Shown here: positions 1 through 7,590 of the stretch, one piece after another
Position numbering within the stretch: position 1 is the first letter of the stretch
Layout of the letters: the number at the start of each line of letters is the position of its first letter
From: Streptomyces sp. NRRL F-5123
GTDB lineage: Bacteria > Actinomycetota > Actinomycetes > Streptomycetales > Streptomycetaceae
Length of the DNA: 64,000 nucleotides
Direction of reading: 5' to 3'
NCBI RefSeq assembly: GCF_000721495.1
Contig: NZ_JOHY01000013.1
Location: forward strand, 62,001 to 126,000
Program-made: the position numbers and the translations under genes
The notes under the pieces: model-generated
What the model was told of the DNA's origin: nothing
Database searches by the model: none
What the model saw: only the letters and a program-made list of their open reading frames with translations

Positions 1-1079
1 ATCCCCGTGAGGAGCATTCCCGCCGGCCAGAACGCGCCGAGCGGTGCAGTCGCCGCGCACAGGGCGGCGCCGAAGGCGAACGCCACCGCCGTCATCAGCC
101 GCCCGGGAGCCAGCAGTTGGCTGATCGGGGCGGAGAGGGCCGATCCGAGCAGTCCGCCCACCCCGGACGCGGCCAGCACCAGGCCGGTGACGGCCGAGTT
201 GCCCCCCCGGTCGTGGACGACGGTGATGATGGGCAGCAACTGCGCGTTCACCACGAGGTTGATGAGAACAGAGAAGGCCAACGCGGCCCGGATGCCCGGG
301 CGTTGCCACACCCAGCGGACCGCCTGCCCGACGTCGGCCCGCATCCCGCCGCCCCCCGGCGTCGGCTGTCGGGCCGCGGACCCCTCCGCCGCGTCTGGGG
401 CACCCGGACGCCGGGGAACCCGGGCCAGCAGCAGACACACCAGGGAGACTGCGTAACTGAGCATGTCGGCCAGGAAGGGCAGGACGCGCGCCAGCCCGTA
501 CAGCGCGCCGCCGAGCGGCGGTCCGGCCAGCAGGGCGGCGTGCCCGCGTGCCTCCTCCTGGGAGTAGGCGCCGAACAGCTGCTCCGCCGGGACGATCGCC
601 CGCAGCGAGGCGGCGTGCGCGGGCCCGAAGAAGGCGTCCGCGGCGCCGCTGACCGCGGCCACGCCCAGCACCAGCCCGAAGGGCACGCCGGTACCCATCG
701 AGAAGAGCGCCGCCACCAGGCCGCCGGTCGACACGACGCGTACGGCTTCGCAACTCAGCAGGATGCGGCGCCGGTCCAGGCGGTCCACCCACACCCCGGC
801 CGGTATCGACGTCACGAGGTTCACCGCGATCCGGCAGGCTGCCGCAAAACCGGCCAGTGCCGGCTTCCCGGTGACCGCGAGCAGCAGCAGGGGCATGGCA
901 ACATACGTCATGGACGAGCCGAGACCGGAGACCGCGCCGCCGATCCACATCATGCGGAAGCGGAAGTTGCGGCGCAGGGGTACCGGTGGCTCGGGTGCCG
1001 GGCCCCGGAGGTGGACGGGCCGGACGTCCTGCCCGCTGCCGCCCGCCCGCTCCTCGGCCGGTGTCGCTTCTTCGTGCAC
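1..1079 (-). CDS. MFS efflux transporter, C-terminus outside the window
   Basis: Membrane exporter of the major facilitator superfamily, of the macrolide-efflux/enterobactin-exporter type. The visible part begins after a hydrophilic N-terminal tail with the segment RNFRFRMMWIGGAVSGLGSS, typical of this subfamily, and the inter-helix motif WVDRLDRRRILL follows helix 2. Several alanine/leucine-rich transmembrane helices follow, and the gene runs off the left edge. I chose the GTG at 1079 because GGAGAG lies 9 nt upstream; an in-frame GTG at 1088 overlaps the methyltransferase stop but has no room for a ribosome binding site. It is the last gene visible in the RiPP operon, so exporting the finished peptide or giving self-protection is the natural inference. 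Confidence 0.85.
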   Translation of the reverse strand, partial: MHEEATPAEERAGGSGQDVRPVHLRGPAPEPPVPLRRNFRFRMMWIGGAVSGLGSSMTYVAMPLLLLAVTGKPALAGFAAACRIAVNLVTSIPAGVWVDRLDRRRILLSCEAVRVVSTGGLVAALFSMGTGVPFGLVLGVAAVSGAADAFFGPAHAASLRAIVPAEQLFGAYSQEEARGHAALLAGPPLGGALYGLARVLPFLADMLSYAVSLVCLLLARVPRRPGAPDAAEGSAARQPTPGGGGMRADVGQAVRWVWQRPGIRAALAFSVLINLVVNAQLLPIITVVHDRGGNSAVTGLVLAASGVGGLLGSALSAPISQLLAPGRLMTAVAFAFGAALCAATAPLGAFWPAGMLLTG

Positions 1080-1084
1080 GGGGA

Positions 1085-1975
1085 TCACCTCTCCGGTTCA
1101 CTCGACGGGCCGCCGGGCATCGCGGTGGGCAGCGGGTTACCCCGGCGCGCGTGCGCGACGACCCGCAGATAGGTGTGGCCCAGCGCGAAGGGCCCGGCGG
1201 CGCCGACGCGGTGCGCGTGCAGCAGCTCGCGGTACTCGTCGGCGAATTCCCGGTGCGCCGCGGGCGAGAGCCGGGGCTTCAGCGCCGCCGGGAGCCCGCC
1301 GGGCGCCTGCTGCCGCGTCCACATCTCCGCGAACGACGGATAGGGCCGGACGAGCCGCTCGCGGCTGGTCGCGATGCCGTCGCAGTACGGGCTGAGCAGC
1401 GCGGTGACCAGGGCCGGGTCACCCCAGCGCAGCGGGAAGGCGTAGGGCAGGGTGGGCGGATCGTACCGGGCCAGCAGTTCGTCGGTGCGGGCGTGCAGGG
1501 AGTCGGCGGTGTGCGCGGTGAAGGCGAACACCCCGCCGGGTGCCAGGACGCGGACGACCTCGCGGACGGCGGCGTCGGGATCAGCTGCATAGACCACGGC
1601 GAAGTTGCTCAGGACCTTGGTGAAGGCACCGCGACGGTACGGTAGGCGCTCGGCGTCGGCGACCGCCCAGGATGCGCGGCGGACGCGCGCCGCGCCGGCC
1701 CTTACCACGGCCTCGTTGAGGTCGCAGGCAACGGTCCGCGCTCCCGCGCGTGCGGCGGCCCGCGCGACGTTGCCGTCGCCCGCTCCGAGGTCGAGCGCCG
1801 TGTCGCCCGCGACGACGAGGGCGGCGCGTACCAGATCGCGTGCGGCCGGTTCCTGCACCCGCGCGGTCCCAGCCGCCACCCGGGCCCGGCCCACCTGCCG
1901 CTTCCACCGTGCGGCCTGCGGCGGGGTGAGGGGCGGTACGCGGGCGCCGGACGTCCGCGGGGCGGGCTCAGCCAT
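1085..1975 (-). CDS. Class I SAM-dependent methyltransferase
   Basis: A 296-residue methyltransferase with the Rossmann-fold SAM site LDLGAGDGNVARAAA at about residues 60-75, the acidic residue ending strand 2 (ACDLNEA), and the post-I motif AVADAERLPYRRGAF. It resembles the UbiE/Methyltransf_11 group, whose members methylate small molecules and peptides. Its ATG overlaps the end of the upstream peptidase-P450 gene (ATGGCTGA), so the two are translationally coupled. In this cluster it could methylate the peptide or its termini. The substrate is inference; the enzyme class is seen directly. Confidence 0.85.
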   Translation of the reverse strand: MAEPAPRTSGARVPPLTPPQAARWKRQVGRARVAAGTARVQEPAARDLVRAALVVAGDTALDLGAGDGNVARAAARAGARTVACDLNEAVVRAGAARVRRASWAVADAERLPYRRGAFTKVLSNFAVVYAADPDAAVREVVRVLAPGGVFAFTAHTADSLHARTDELLARYDPPTLPYAFPLRWGDPALVTALLSPYCDGIATSRERLVRPYPSFAEMWTRQQAPGGLPAALKPRLSPAAHREFADEYRELLHAHRVGAAGPFALGHTYLRVVAHARRGNPLPTAMPGGPSSEPER

Positions 1976-4900
1976 CGTCGTCCTCTGCCGCCGGCATCAG
2001 CCGGACGATGAGTGCGGCCATGCCGCGGTTGAGGAACGTACCCGTCCAGCGTGGCTCTTCGACCGGGTCGAGGCGGGAGTAGCGGCTGGTCAGCGCGGTG
2101 ACGGCGGCGGTCAGTTCGACGCGGGCGAGCGAGGCGCCCGGGCAGTAGTGGGCACCGAGGCCAAAGGTGAGGTGGCGGCCGGCGTCGGGCCGGTCGAGGT
2201 CCAGGGCGTCCGGAACGCGGTGGTGCTCCGGGTCGCGGTTGGCGGCGATGATGCTGCCCACGACGCGGTCGCCCGCGGGGATGCGCACCCCGCCGATCTC
2301 CATGTCGCGAAGCGCGGTGCGGGGGGTCGCCGAAGGGCCAGGGGTGTCGAGGCGCAGCACCTCCTCGACGGCGTCCCGGACGTCCGCGGTGCCGCGCCGC
2401 AGCCGCCTGGGCAGTTCCGGACGGCGGTACAGCTCACGCGCCGCAACGGCGATCATCTGGGCGGTGCTCTCGTACCCGCCGAGCAGCATGGCCCCGCAGA
2501 GGGACACCGCTTCGTCCTCGGTGACGCTGCCCGTGGCCCGCCAGGACGCGACGAGCGCGCTCAGCCGGTCGGCGCCCTCGCCCTCCGCCACGGAACCGGT
2601 CCCGGCGGCGCGGCGCCGTATCTCGTCCCGGAAGTAGGTCTCGACCCGCGCTGTCGCCGACGCCTTGGCCCCCGCGTCGTTCTCGCGGCGGAAGAGGACT
2701 CCGAGGGTGCTGGACAGCCCGGGGCGCGCGGCTGCCGCGACGCCGAACAGGTCGGCCATCACCTGGAACGTGAAGGGGTGGGCGAAGTCCGCCAGCAGGT
2801 CCACCGGGTGCGACGTGTCGAGGGCGTCGAGGAGCGCGCCCGCGCGGGCCTCGATCGCGCTCAGGTGGGGCCGTAGGGCCGCGGGGCTGAACAGGGCGGA
2901 GACCAGCCGGCGCAACCGGGTGTGGTCCGGGGGGTCGTAGTTCACCAGCGTGCGGGACAGCGGTGCCCCCGGCACGGCCCGGTGCCCGGCAGCGAGCGAC
3001 AGCCGCGGGTCGGTCAGCACCTGCCGTACGTCGTCCGCGCGGGTGACGAGCCACACCGGCCGCCCGGAGGGTGTACGGACCCGGGCGACGGGGGCGGCGG
3101 CACGCTGTGCGGCCATCGCCGCGTGCGGGTCGTCGAGGAAGCCGCCGCCGAACGGGCACCCCTCGGCTGGACGCGCGTGTACGGCGGCGGTGCCGGGACC
3201 GGTCCCGGACGCTTCCCCGGCGCGCCGGGCGACCGGGCCGTCCGCGGTGCGGCGTCCCGGGGCGGGCAGGTTCAGGGCGTGGCCCAGGAAGGCCAGGACG
3301 TCGGCCACCTGCCCCGTCAGGTGACCGGCGGGGCGGGCGCCGTGTCCGGTGTCCGGCTCCAGGCGCAGCAGCACAGGCCCGCGGCCGCCCGGTACGTCCT
3401 GGAGCGCGGCGCACAGCTTGCGGGAGTGCAGCGGGTCCACCCGGGTGTCGTTGGCGCCTGCGGCGAGCAGTACCGCCGGGTACCGGGCGTCCTGCCGCAC
3501 CTGGTGGTAGGGGGAATACGCCAGCAGGGCGCGGAAGTCGTCCGGGTCGTCCACCGTGCCGTACTCGCCGCGCCAGCTCGGGCCGCGCCCGGAACGCTCG
3601 TAGCGGACCATGTCCGTCAGCGGCGACAGGCAGACCACCGCGGCGTACGCGCCGGGCCTGCGGGTCATCGCGGCTGCGGCCAGCAGTCCGCCGTTGGACT
3701 CGCCGAGGACGCCCAGCCGCTCGGCGGAGGTCCAGCCGGCGGTGACGAGGTGGTCCGCGGCAGCCTCGAAGTCGTCGAACACCTTCGGCTTGTTGCGCCC
3801 GGTGCCCGCCCGGTGCCATTCCTCACCGCCTTCGCCGCCTCCGCGCAGGCACGCCACGGCGAACACGCCGCCCGCCCTCACCCAGGCGAGGGCAAGGGGG
3901 AAATAGGTGGGCGTCATGGACATCCCGAAGCCGCCGTATCCGGTGAGGACGGCGGGCCGCGGCCGGGGGGCGGGCCGTGTGTCGGCCGCGGGGTGCAGCA
4001 CGAAGAGCGCGACGGGAGTGCCGTCCGCGGAGACGCACTCCTCGCGGCGTACCGCGACGTCCGGCAGTACGGGCACGGCCGGGGCCGGCCAGGGCTCCGC
4101 GGCTGCCGTGCGGGTGTCGAACCGGTAAGCGGTCGGCGGGCTCACGTGGTCCTCGTAGCGGAACCACACCTCGTGCGGGTCGCCCCAGCCCTGGGCGAGT
4201 TGGCTGACCTGGCCCGCGCCCGGCAGGTCGACGTGGCGCAGCAGCCGCCCGTCGGACAGGTCGTGCAGGGTGAGCTCGGAGACGGCGTGCCGGGTCCACG
4301 CCACCAGGGCGACGGGCCCTCCCGGCCCGTGCAGCGGCACCACGTCCTCCAGCACCGCCCCCGGCCGGGACGGGATCAGGGTGCGCCACGTGTCCGGACC
4401 GGGGTCGTCGCCGCGTGTGACGGCGACCCGGCCCCAGGGGGTTCCGCGGTTCGTGCAGAGCCACACCGTGCCGTCGGCGCCGTCGGTGTGCCGCCCGTCC
4501 GGCGCCGGGGGCAGCGTGCGCACCCGGGTCGTGGCCGAGTCACCGATCGTCACCGGGCGCAGCGCGGGCTGTGCGGGGTCGGCGCCCCGCAGGTCCGCGA
4601 GCCACAGGTCCGTCCCGGTGGCGGCGCCGGCCGATGCGCTGACGACCAGCCACCGGCCGTCGCGGGTCACGGACGGCGCGAAGTAGTACGTGGCGGGCAG
4701 GCCCGCGCCGAAGATCTCGCGGTCGGTGTCGGGCGCCGTGCCGACCAGGTGCAGGAACACCCGGCGGTGGTAGCGCGGCCCGGTGCCGCCCTCCAGGCTC
4801 CGGACGTAGTAGAAGCCCGTGCCGTCCGGCAGCCAGCCCACTGCGCTGCGCCGCACGCGGTCGACCGGGCCGTCCACGACGCGTCCGGTGGTGGTGTCGA

Positions 4901-5402
4901 GGACGCCCAGCTGTGCGTCCTCGGTGCCGCCTTGCGACACCTGGAAGACGACCAGAGCGCCGTCGGGTGAGGGGTGCCAGCTGTCGAGCAGCGCGTCCGT
5001 GCGCGGCTCGTCCCGGACCTCGCCGCCGGGCGCGGCGGGGTCCAGCAGCAGCCGCTCGCCCGAGGCGTCACGCACCATCAGCACGGTGTGGTCCGCGCCG
5101 GGCGGCCGGTGGCGGTAGAACAGCCGGCCGGCGTGACGCCGTACGTCCAGGCGCAGGTCGAGCCCGTAGAGCTCGTCGGCGGCCCGTCGCCATTCCGGCA
5201 GGTCGGTCCAGCCGTCGCGAGCCCGGTGCCACAGGCGGTCCTGGGCCGCCTGCCACTGCGGAGTGTCGCCGCCGGGGAACTCCAGCCAGCGGTAGGGGTC
5301 GTGGACGGCGGTGCCGTGCAGGATGTCCACCGCCACGTCGCGCTCGATCGGCGGATACATGCGCAGTTTCAGTGCCGCGGACGCGGTCGTCTCAAGGTCC
5401 AC
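1968..5402 (-). CDS. Prolyl oligopeptidase - cytochrome P450 fusion protein
   Basis: One uninterrupted 1144-residue frame joins two enzymes. Residues 1-710 are an S9A prolyl oligopeptidase: N-terminal YPP...DPYRWLE motif, a beta-propeller region, then the hydrolase with Ser569 in GESNGG, Asp652 in NDTRVDPLHS and His687 in DTGHG. A Pro/Ala/Gly-rich linker (about 710-745) leads to a cytochrome P450 (about 746-1144) with I-helix GGYEST, ExxR at 1014-1017 and the heme loop FGLGAHYCPGA with Cys1087. All catalytic residues of both halves are present. The GTG start has GGAG 7 nt upstream and lies 4 nt after the radical SAM stop. The family cleaves after proline, and both precursors carry Pro34 right before the core, so the first half may release the core and the second may oxidise it. 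I know of no characterised enzyme with this architecture. Confidence 0.9.
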   Translation of the reverse strand: MDLETTASAALKLRMYPPIERDVAVDILHGTAVHDPYRWLEFPGGDTPQWQAAQDRLWHRARDGWTDLPEWRRAADELYGLDLRLDVRRHAGRLFYRHRPPGADHTVLMVRDASGERLLLDPAAPGGEVRDEPRTDALLDSWHPSPDGALVVFQVSQGGTEDAQLGVLDTTTGRVVDGPVDRVRRSAVGWLPDGTGFYYVRSLEGGTGPRYHRRVFLHLVGTAPDTDREIFGAGLPATYYFAPSVTRDGRWLVVSASAGAATGTDLWLADLRGADPAQPALRPVTIGDSATTRVRTLPPAPDGRHTDGADGTVWLCTNRGTPWGRVAVTRGDDPGPDTWRTLIPSRPGAVLEDVVPLHGPGGPVALVAWTRHAVSELTLHDLSDGRLLRHVDLPGAGQVSQLAQGWGDPHEVWFRYEDHVSPPTAYRFDTRTAAAEPWPAPAVPVLPDVAVRREECVSADGTPVALFVLHPAADTRPAPRPRPAVLTGYGGFGMSMTPTYFPLALAWVRAGGVFAVACLRGGGEGGEEWHRAGTGRNKPKVFDDFEAAADHLVTAGWTSAERLGVLGESNGGLLAAAAMTRRPGAYAAVVCLSPLTDMVRYERSGRGPSWRGEYGTVDDPDDFRALLAYSPYHQVRQDARYPAVLLAAGANDTRVDPLHSRKLCAALQDVPGGRGPVLLRLEPDTGHGARPAGHLTGQVADVLAFLGHALNLPAPGRRTADGPVARRAGEASGTGPGTAAVHARPAEGCPFGGGFLDDPHAAMAAQRAAAPVARVRTPSGRPVWLVTRADDVRQVLTDPRLSLAAGHRAVPGAPLSRTLVNYDPPDHTRLRRLVSALFSPAALRPHLSAIEARAGALLDALDTSHPVDLLADFAHPFTFQVMADLFGVAAAARPGLSSTLGVLFRRENDAGAKASATARVETYFRDEIRRRAAGTGSVAEGEGADRLSALVASWRATGSVTEDEAVSLCGAMLLGGYESTAQMIAVAARELYRRPELPRRLRRGTADVRDAVEEVLRLDTPGPSATPRTALRDMEIGGVRIPAGDRVVGSIIAANRDPEHHRVPDALDLDRPDAGRHLTFGLGAHYCPGASLARVELTAAVTALTSRYSRLDPVEEPRWTGTFLNRGMAALIVRLMPAAEDDDG

Positions 5403-5406
5403 CCTC

Positions 5407-6672
5407 TCACTCCGCCCCGGGTGTGCGGCGGCTCTCCAGGAGATCCAGGAGCGCGGCGTCCACGGTGTCGAGGAAACGGTTCATCGCCGAGTCGGGGTCG
5501 TTGTAGCGGTGCAGGTCCTCGCAGGAGACCCACTTGCCCGCCGTTTCGCCCCGCGGCCGGTACCCGTCCCGCACGGTGCCGACCTGCCAGTCCGGCCGGC
5601 CCGCTGTCTCCCAGCAGCTGGCGAGCATGCCGTCGGCGTTGACGACGGCGCCGTAGCGGCCGTCCTCGAAGCTGCACGCCTGGCACGGAATGAGCGGGCG
5701 GGGCCGGGAGACGGCGAAGCCGAGTTCCACCGCGCGGGTCTGCCAGCGGATGAAGCTCGTGGTGAGCACGTCCGACAGGACGAGCCGGTTGCTGAAGCCG
5801 ATGCCGACGTCCCCGACGAGGCGGAAGGCGAGCGAGGCCGTCGCCGGTTCGAGCCGCCCCGCCAGCTCCTCGATCAGGTCGTCGATTCCGTGGTGGTTCT
5901 CGTGGGTGACGTTGACCCGCAAATCGCTGCGGATGCGGCCGGTGGCGCCCACCGCCGCGAGATTGTCGGTGATCTTGTCGAAGGTGCCATGGCCGTCCGT
6001 CCGACGGACCCGGATACGGTCGTGGTCGGCGCGCCTGCCGTCGAACGTCACCTGGACGTCCTGAAGCCCGAGGTCCGCGAGCTGAACGGCGAGGGGCGCG
6101 GTGAGCAGGGTGCCGTTGGTCGTCATGCTGGCCCGCTTCAGGCCGAGTCGCTGGGCGCGCTGCAGGAGTTCCAGGCAACCACGGCGGTTCAGCAGCGGCT
6201 CGCCGCCGAACAGCATCAGGAGCAGCGACTCCATTCCCGCGTCGGCCATCCGCCGCCGGGTGAAGTCGAGGATGTCGGTCACCGTGGCCGAGTTGAGCCG
6301 TACCGAGGCGATGCGCGGCGGCCGGCTGCCGCCGTCCGGGTCCTGAGCGGTGTTCTGGAAACAGTAGTCGCAGCCGAGGTTGCACCGGCTGCTGGTCAGC
6401 ACGGTGAGCGAGTAGCTGCGGAACGGGCGGCTGTCGAAGACTCCCTTGGCCCGCAGGCTCCGCTCGGCCGCGGTGGTGAGGGTACGCCCCGCGGTGACGT
6501 GGGCGTCGGTGAGCTTGGCGGTTCCGCCGGGACCGACCAGCCACCAGTGGCGCGCGCCACGCAGCAGCCGCGGCACGGCCTCGGTGGGGCGGCGGCGGAC
6601 GATCTGCCCGGTGTGCGTGCCGGCGAGTGACTGGTTCGGGACAGGGTTCGCGACGTTCACGGCTACGTCCAT
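5407..6672 (-). CDS. Radical SAM peptide maturase with C-terminal cysteine cluster
   Basis: A 421-residue radical SAM enzyme. The [4Fe-4S]/SAM motif CNLGCDYC uses Cys97, Cys101 and Cys104, followed by LMLFGGEPLL and MTTNGTLL, as in SPASM/twitch peptide maturases. C-terminal cysteines at about 330, 333, 353 and 384 (PCQAC, ASCWE, SCEDL) would hold auxiliary clusters. The first ~90 residues may contain the leader-binding domain. The ATG at 6672 is preferred because GGAGG stands 5 nt upstream; a longer frame to 6729 would run through the intergenic hairpin. Lying straight after the two precursors, it is the core-modifying enzyme, probably forming thioether (sactionine) or carbon crosslinks at W-C-G-x-C. 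Crosslink chemistry is inferred. Confidence 0.9.
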   Translation of the reverse strand: MDVAVNVANPVPNQSLAGTHTGQIVRRRPTEAVPRLLRGARHWWLVGPGGTAKLTDAHVTAGRTLTTAAERSLRAKGVFDSRPFRSYSLTVLTSSRCNLGCDYCFQNTAQDPDGGSRPPRIASVRLNSATVTDILDFTRRRMADAGMESLLLMLFGGEPLLNRRGCLELLQRAQRLGLKRASMTTNGTLLTAPLAVQLADLGLQDVQVTFDGRRADHDRIRVRRTDGHGTFDKITDNLAAVGATGRIRSDLRVNVTHENHHGIDDLIEELAGRLEPATASLAFRLVGDVGIGFSNRLVLSDVLTTSFIRWQTRAVELGFAVSRPRPLIPCQACSFEDGRYGAVVNADGMLASCWETAGRPDWQVGTVRDGYRPRGETAGKWVSCEDLHRYNDPDSAMNRFLDTVDAALLDLLESRRTPGAE

Positions 6673-6694
6673 GTCGGCCTCCGGAGAAGGAACG

Positions 6695-6730
6695 GGTGGC
6701 TCCCGGGCATTGCCGGGCCCGGGAGCCACC
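6695..6730 (-). terminator. Hairpin between precursor genes and maturase gene
   Basis: A perfect 14-bp stem, GGTGGCTCCCGGGC paired with GCCCGGGAGCCACC, with an 8-nt loop, lies between the stop of the first precursor (6757) and the ribosome binding site of the radical SAM gene. There is no U-tract. It most likely acts as a partial terminator or RNA-end stabiliser giving more precursor than enzyme message, as is common in RiPP operons. Confidence 0.7.
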
Positions 6731-6756
6731 GGTCTGAAGGGGTCAGGGACCCGGGG

Positions 6757-6888
6757 TCAGATCGAGATGTTGCACCCGCCGCACCAGGGGGTCTCCTCGC
6801 CTTCCCTGCCTTCCGAGTGGCCCTCGACCTCGGGCTCCTCGACGCCGTCGCTCTGCTCCGGCTCCTCGGGCTTGGTGGACTCGCTCAT
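6757..6888 (-). CDS. RiPP precursor peptide 1 (core W-C-G-G-C-N-I-S-I)
   Basis: A 43-residue peptide with an ATG start and an ideal GAGGAGG site 6 nt upstream. The leader is acidic (many Glu and Pro, starting MSESTKPEEPEQ) and contains no Cys; the C-terminus is ETPWCGGCNISI, with Pro34, Trp35, Cys36 and Cys39. It shares 25 consecutive N-terminal residues (bar the start codon) with the second precursor, while the core differs at four positions. A cleavage after Pro34 would give a nonapeptide. It looks like a Cys-containing radical-SAM substrate (sactipeptide-like); I recall NCBI naming related Streptomyces peptides StsA-related, but could not check this. Confidence 0.88.
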   Translation of the reverse strand: MSESTKPEEPEQSDGVEEPEVEGHSEGREGEETPWCGGCNISI

Positions 6889-6994
6889 GGCTGCCTCCTC
6901 ATGGGGATGGAATGCTCCTGACGCCGAAGGGGCCAGGAGGGCCAGATGGCTCCCGGGCCGGGGCCACCTGCCTGAAAGGGTCAGAGACCCGGAG

Positions 6995-7126
6995 TCAGGT
7001 CGTGACGTTGCATATGCCGCACCAGGGGGTCTCCTCGCCGCCCTCGTCCTGCGAGTGGCCCTCGACCTCGGGCTCCTCGACGCCGTCGCTCTGCTCCGGC
7101 TCCTCGGGCTTGGTGGACTCGCTCAC
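6995..7126 (-). CDS. RiPP precursor peptide 2 (core W-C-G-I-C-N-V-T-T)
   Basis: A 43-residue paralog of the neighbouring precursor, first gene of the minus-strand operon. It starts with GTG behind the same GAGGAGG site. The leader residues 2-25 are identical to the first copy; residues 26-30 differ (QDEGG against EGREG), and the end is ETPWCGICNVTT. The Gly38-to-Ile change uses a rare ATA codon. Pro34, Trp35, Cys36, Gly37, Cys39 and Asn40 are invariant, marking the residues that the maturases probably need. The copies sit 238 bp apart and their downstream flanks are also similar, so the pair arose by tandem duplication. Confidence 0.87.
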   Translation of the reverse strand: MSESTKPEEPEQSDGVEEPEVEGHSQDEGGEETPWCGICNVTT

Positions 7127-7188
7127 GGCTGCCTCCTCATTGGGGGAACGCAACTGACGAGGAAGACGCTAGGAAGGCCCGGTTGTCC

Positions 7189-7236
7189 GCCGGTATGCCC
7201 GCGGTAGGTGCGCCGCCATACCGCGGGCATACCGGC
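7189..7236. promoter_or_regulatory. Perfect 18-bp inverted repeat in the divergent promoter region
   Basis: The arms GCCGGTATGCCCGCGGTA (7189-7206) and its exact reverse complement (7219-7236) flank a 12-nt spacer, between the precursor operon (minus) and the regulator-protease genes (plus). Candidate -10 boxes are TAGCGT on the minus strand (7172-7167) and TACGAT on the plus strand (7243-7248), so the arms sit over both -35 regions, neither of which resembles TTGACA. That fits an activator or repressor operator serving both directions. The protein that binds is unknown; the SARP at 12247 is one candidate. Confidence 0.6.
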
Positions 7237-7293
7237 CGTCCCTACGATCACCAGGGAATACGCCGTCCGGACCGACCTGGAAGTGGGTGCCCG

Positions 7294-7557
7294 ATGACCA
7301 GCACGCCCGCCCGTGACACCGGCACAGCGCCGAGCGTCGGGACCTCCGGGCCCCCCGTGCGGGAGGACGTCCCCGCGGAGTTCGACGCGCTCGCCGCGCT
7401 GCGCCGCGCCGGCCTGCCGGTCGACATCCTGAGCGACGCACAGCGGGACGTCCTCGCCGGGCTGTCCCCGTCCGAGACGGACGTCATCGGCTCGGTCAAG
7501 CGGCGTCTGGACGCCGCGGAACCGGAAGTCGTGGGCCATGACCTCAAGGTGCTCTGA
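7294..7557 (+). CDS. Small protein of radical-SAM RiPP clusters
   Basis: An 87-residue, Cys-free, soluble protein. After a disordered Ser/Thr/Pro-rich start it carries a compact C-terminal domain: FDALAALRRAGLPVDILSD, then QRDVLAGLSPSE, SVKRRLDAAEPEV and the final VGHDLKVL. From memory this matches the short proteins NCBI calls aroma-sacti cluster domain proteins, which occur beside radical SAM RiPP genes in Streptomyces; I could not verify the match. The ATG at 7294 is chosen because the domain is complete from there, although the upstream site (GGAAG) is modest. It starts the plus-strand arm of the cluster and might be a leader-binding or accessory factor. Confidence 0.6.
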   Translation: MTSTPARDTGTAPSVGTSGPPVREDVPAEFDALAALRRAGLPVDILSDAQRDVLAGLSPSETDVIGSVKRRLDAAEPEVVGHDLKVL

Positions 7558-7590
7558 CGGCGCGGGGGAGCCCGGGAGGCGGGACGCGGC

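Noticed and set aside
6757..7126. WCGxC motif as a thioredoxin-like active site
   Set aside because: The peptides are 43 residues with an acidic leader and terminal motif, far too small for the thioredoxin fold, and sit beside a radical SAM maturase.
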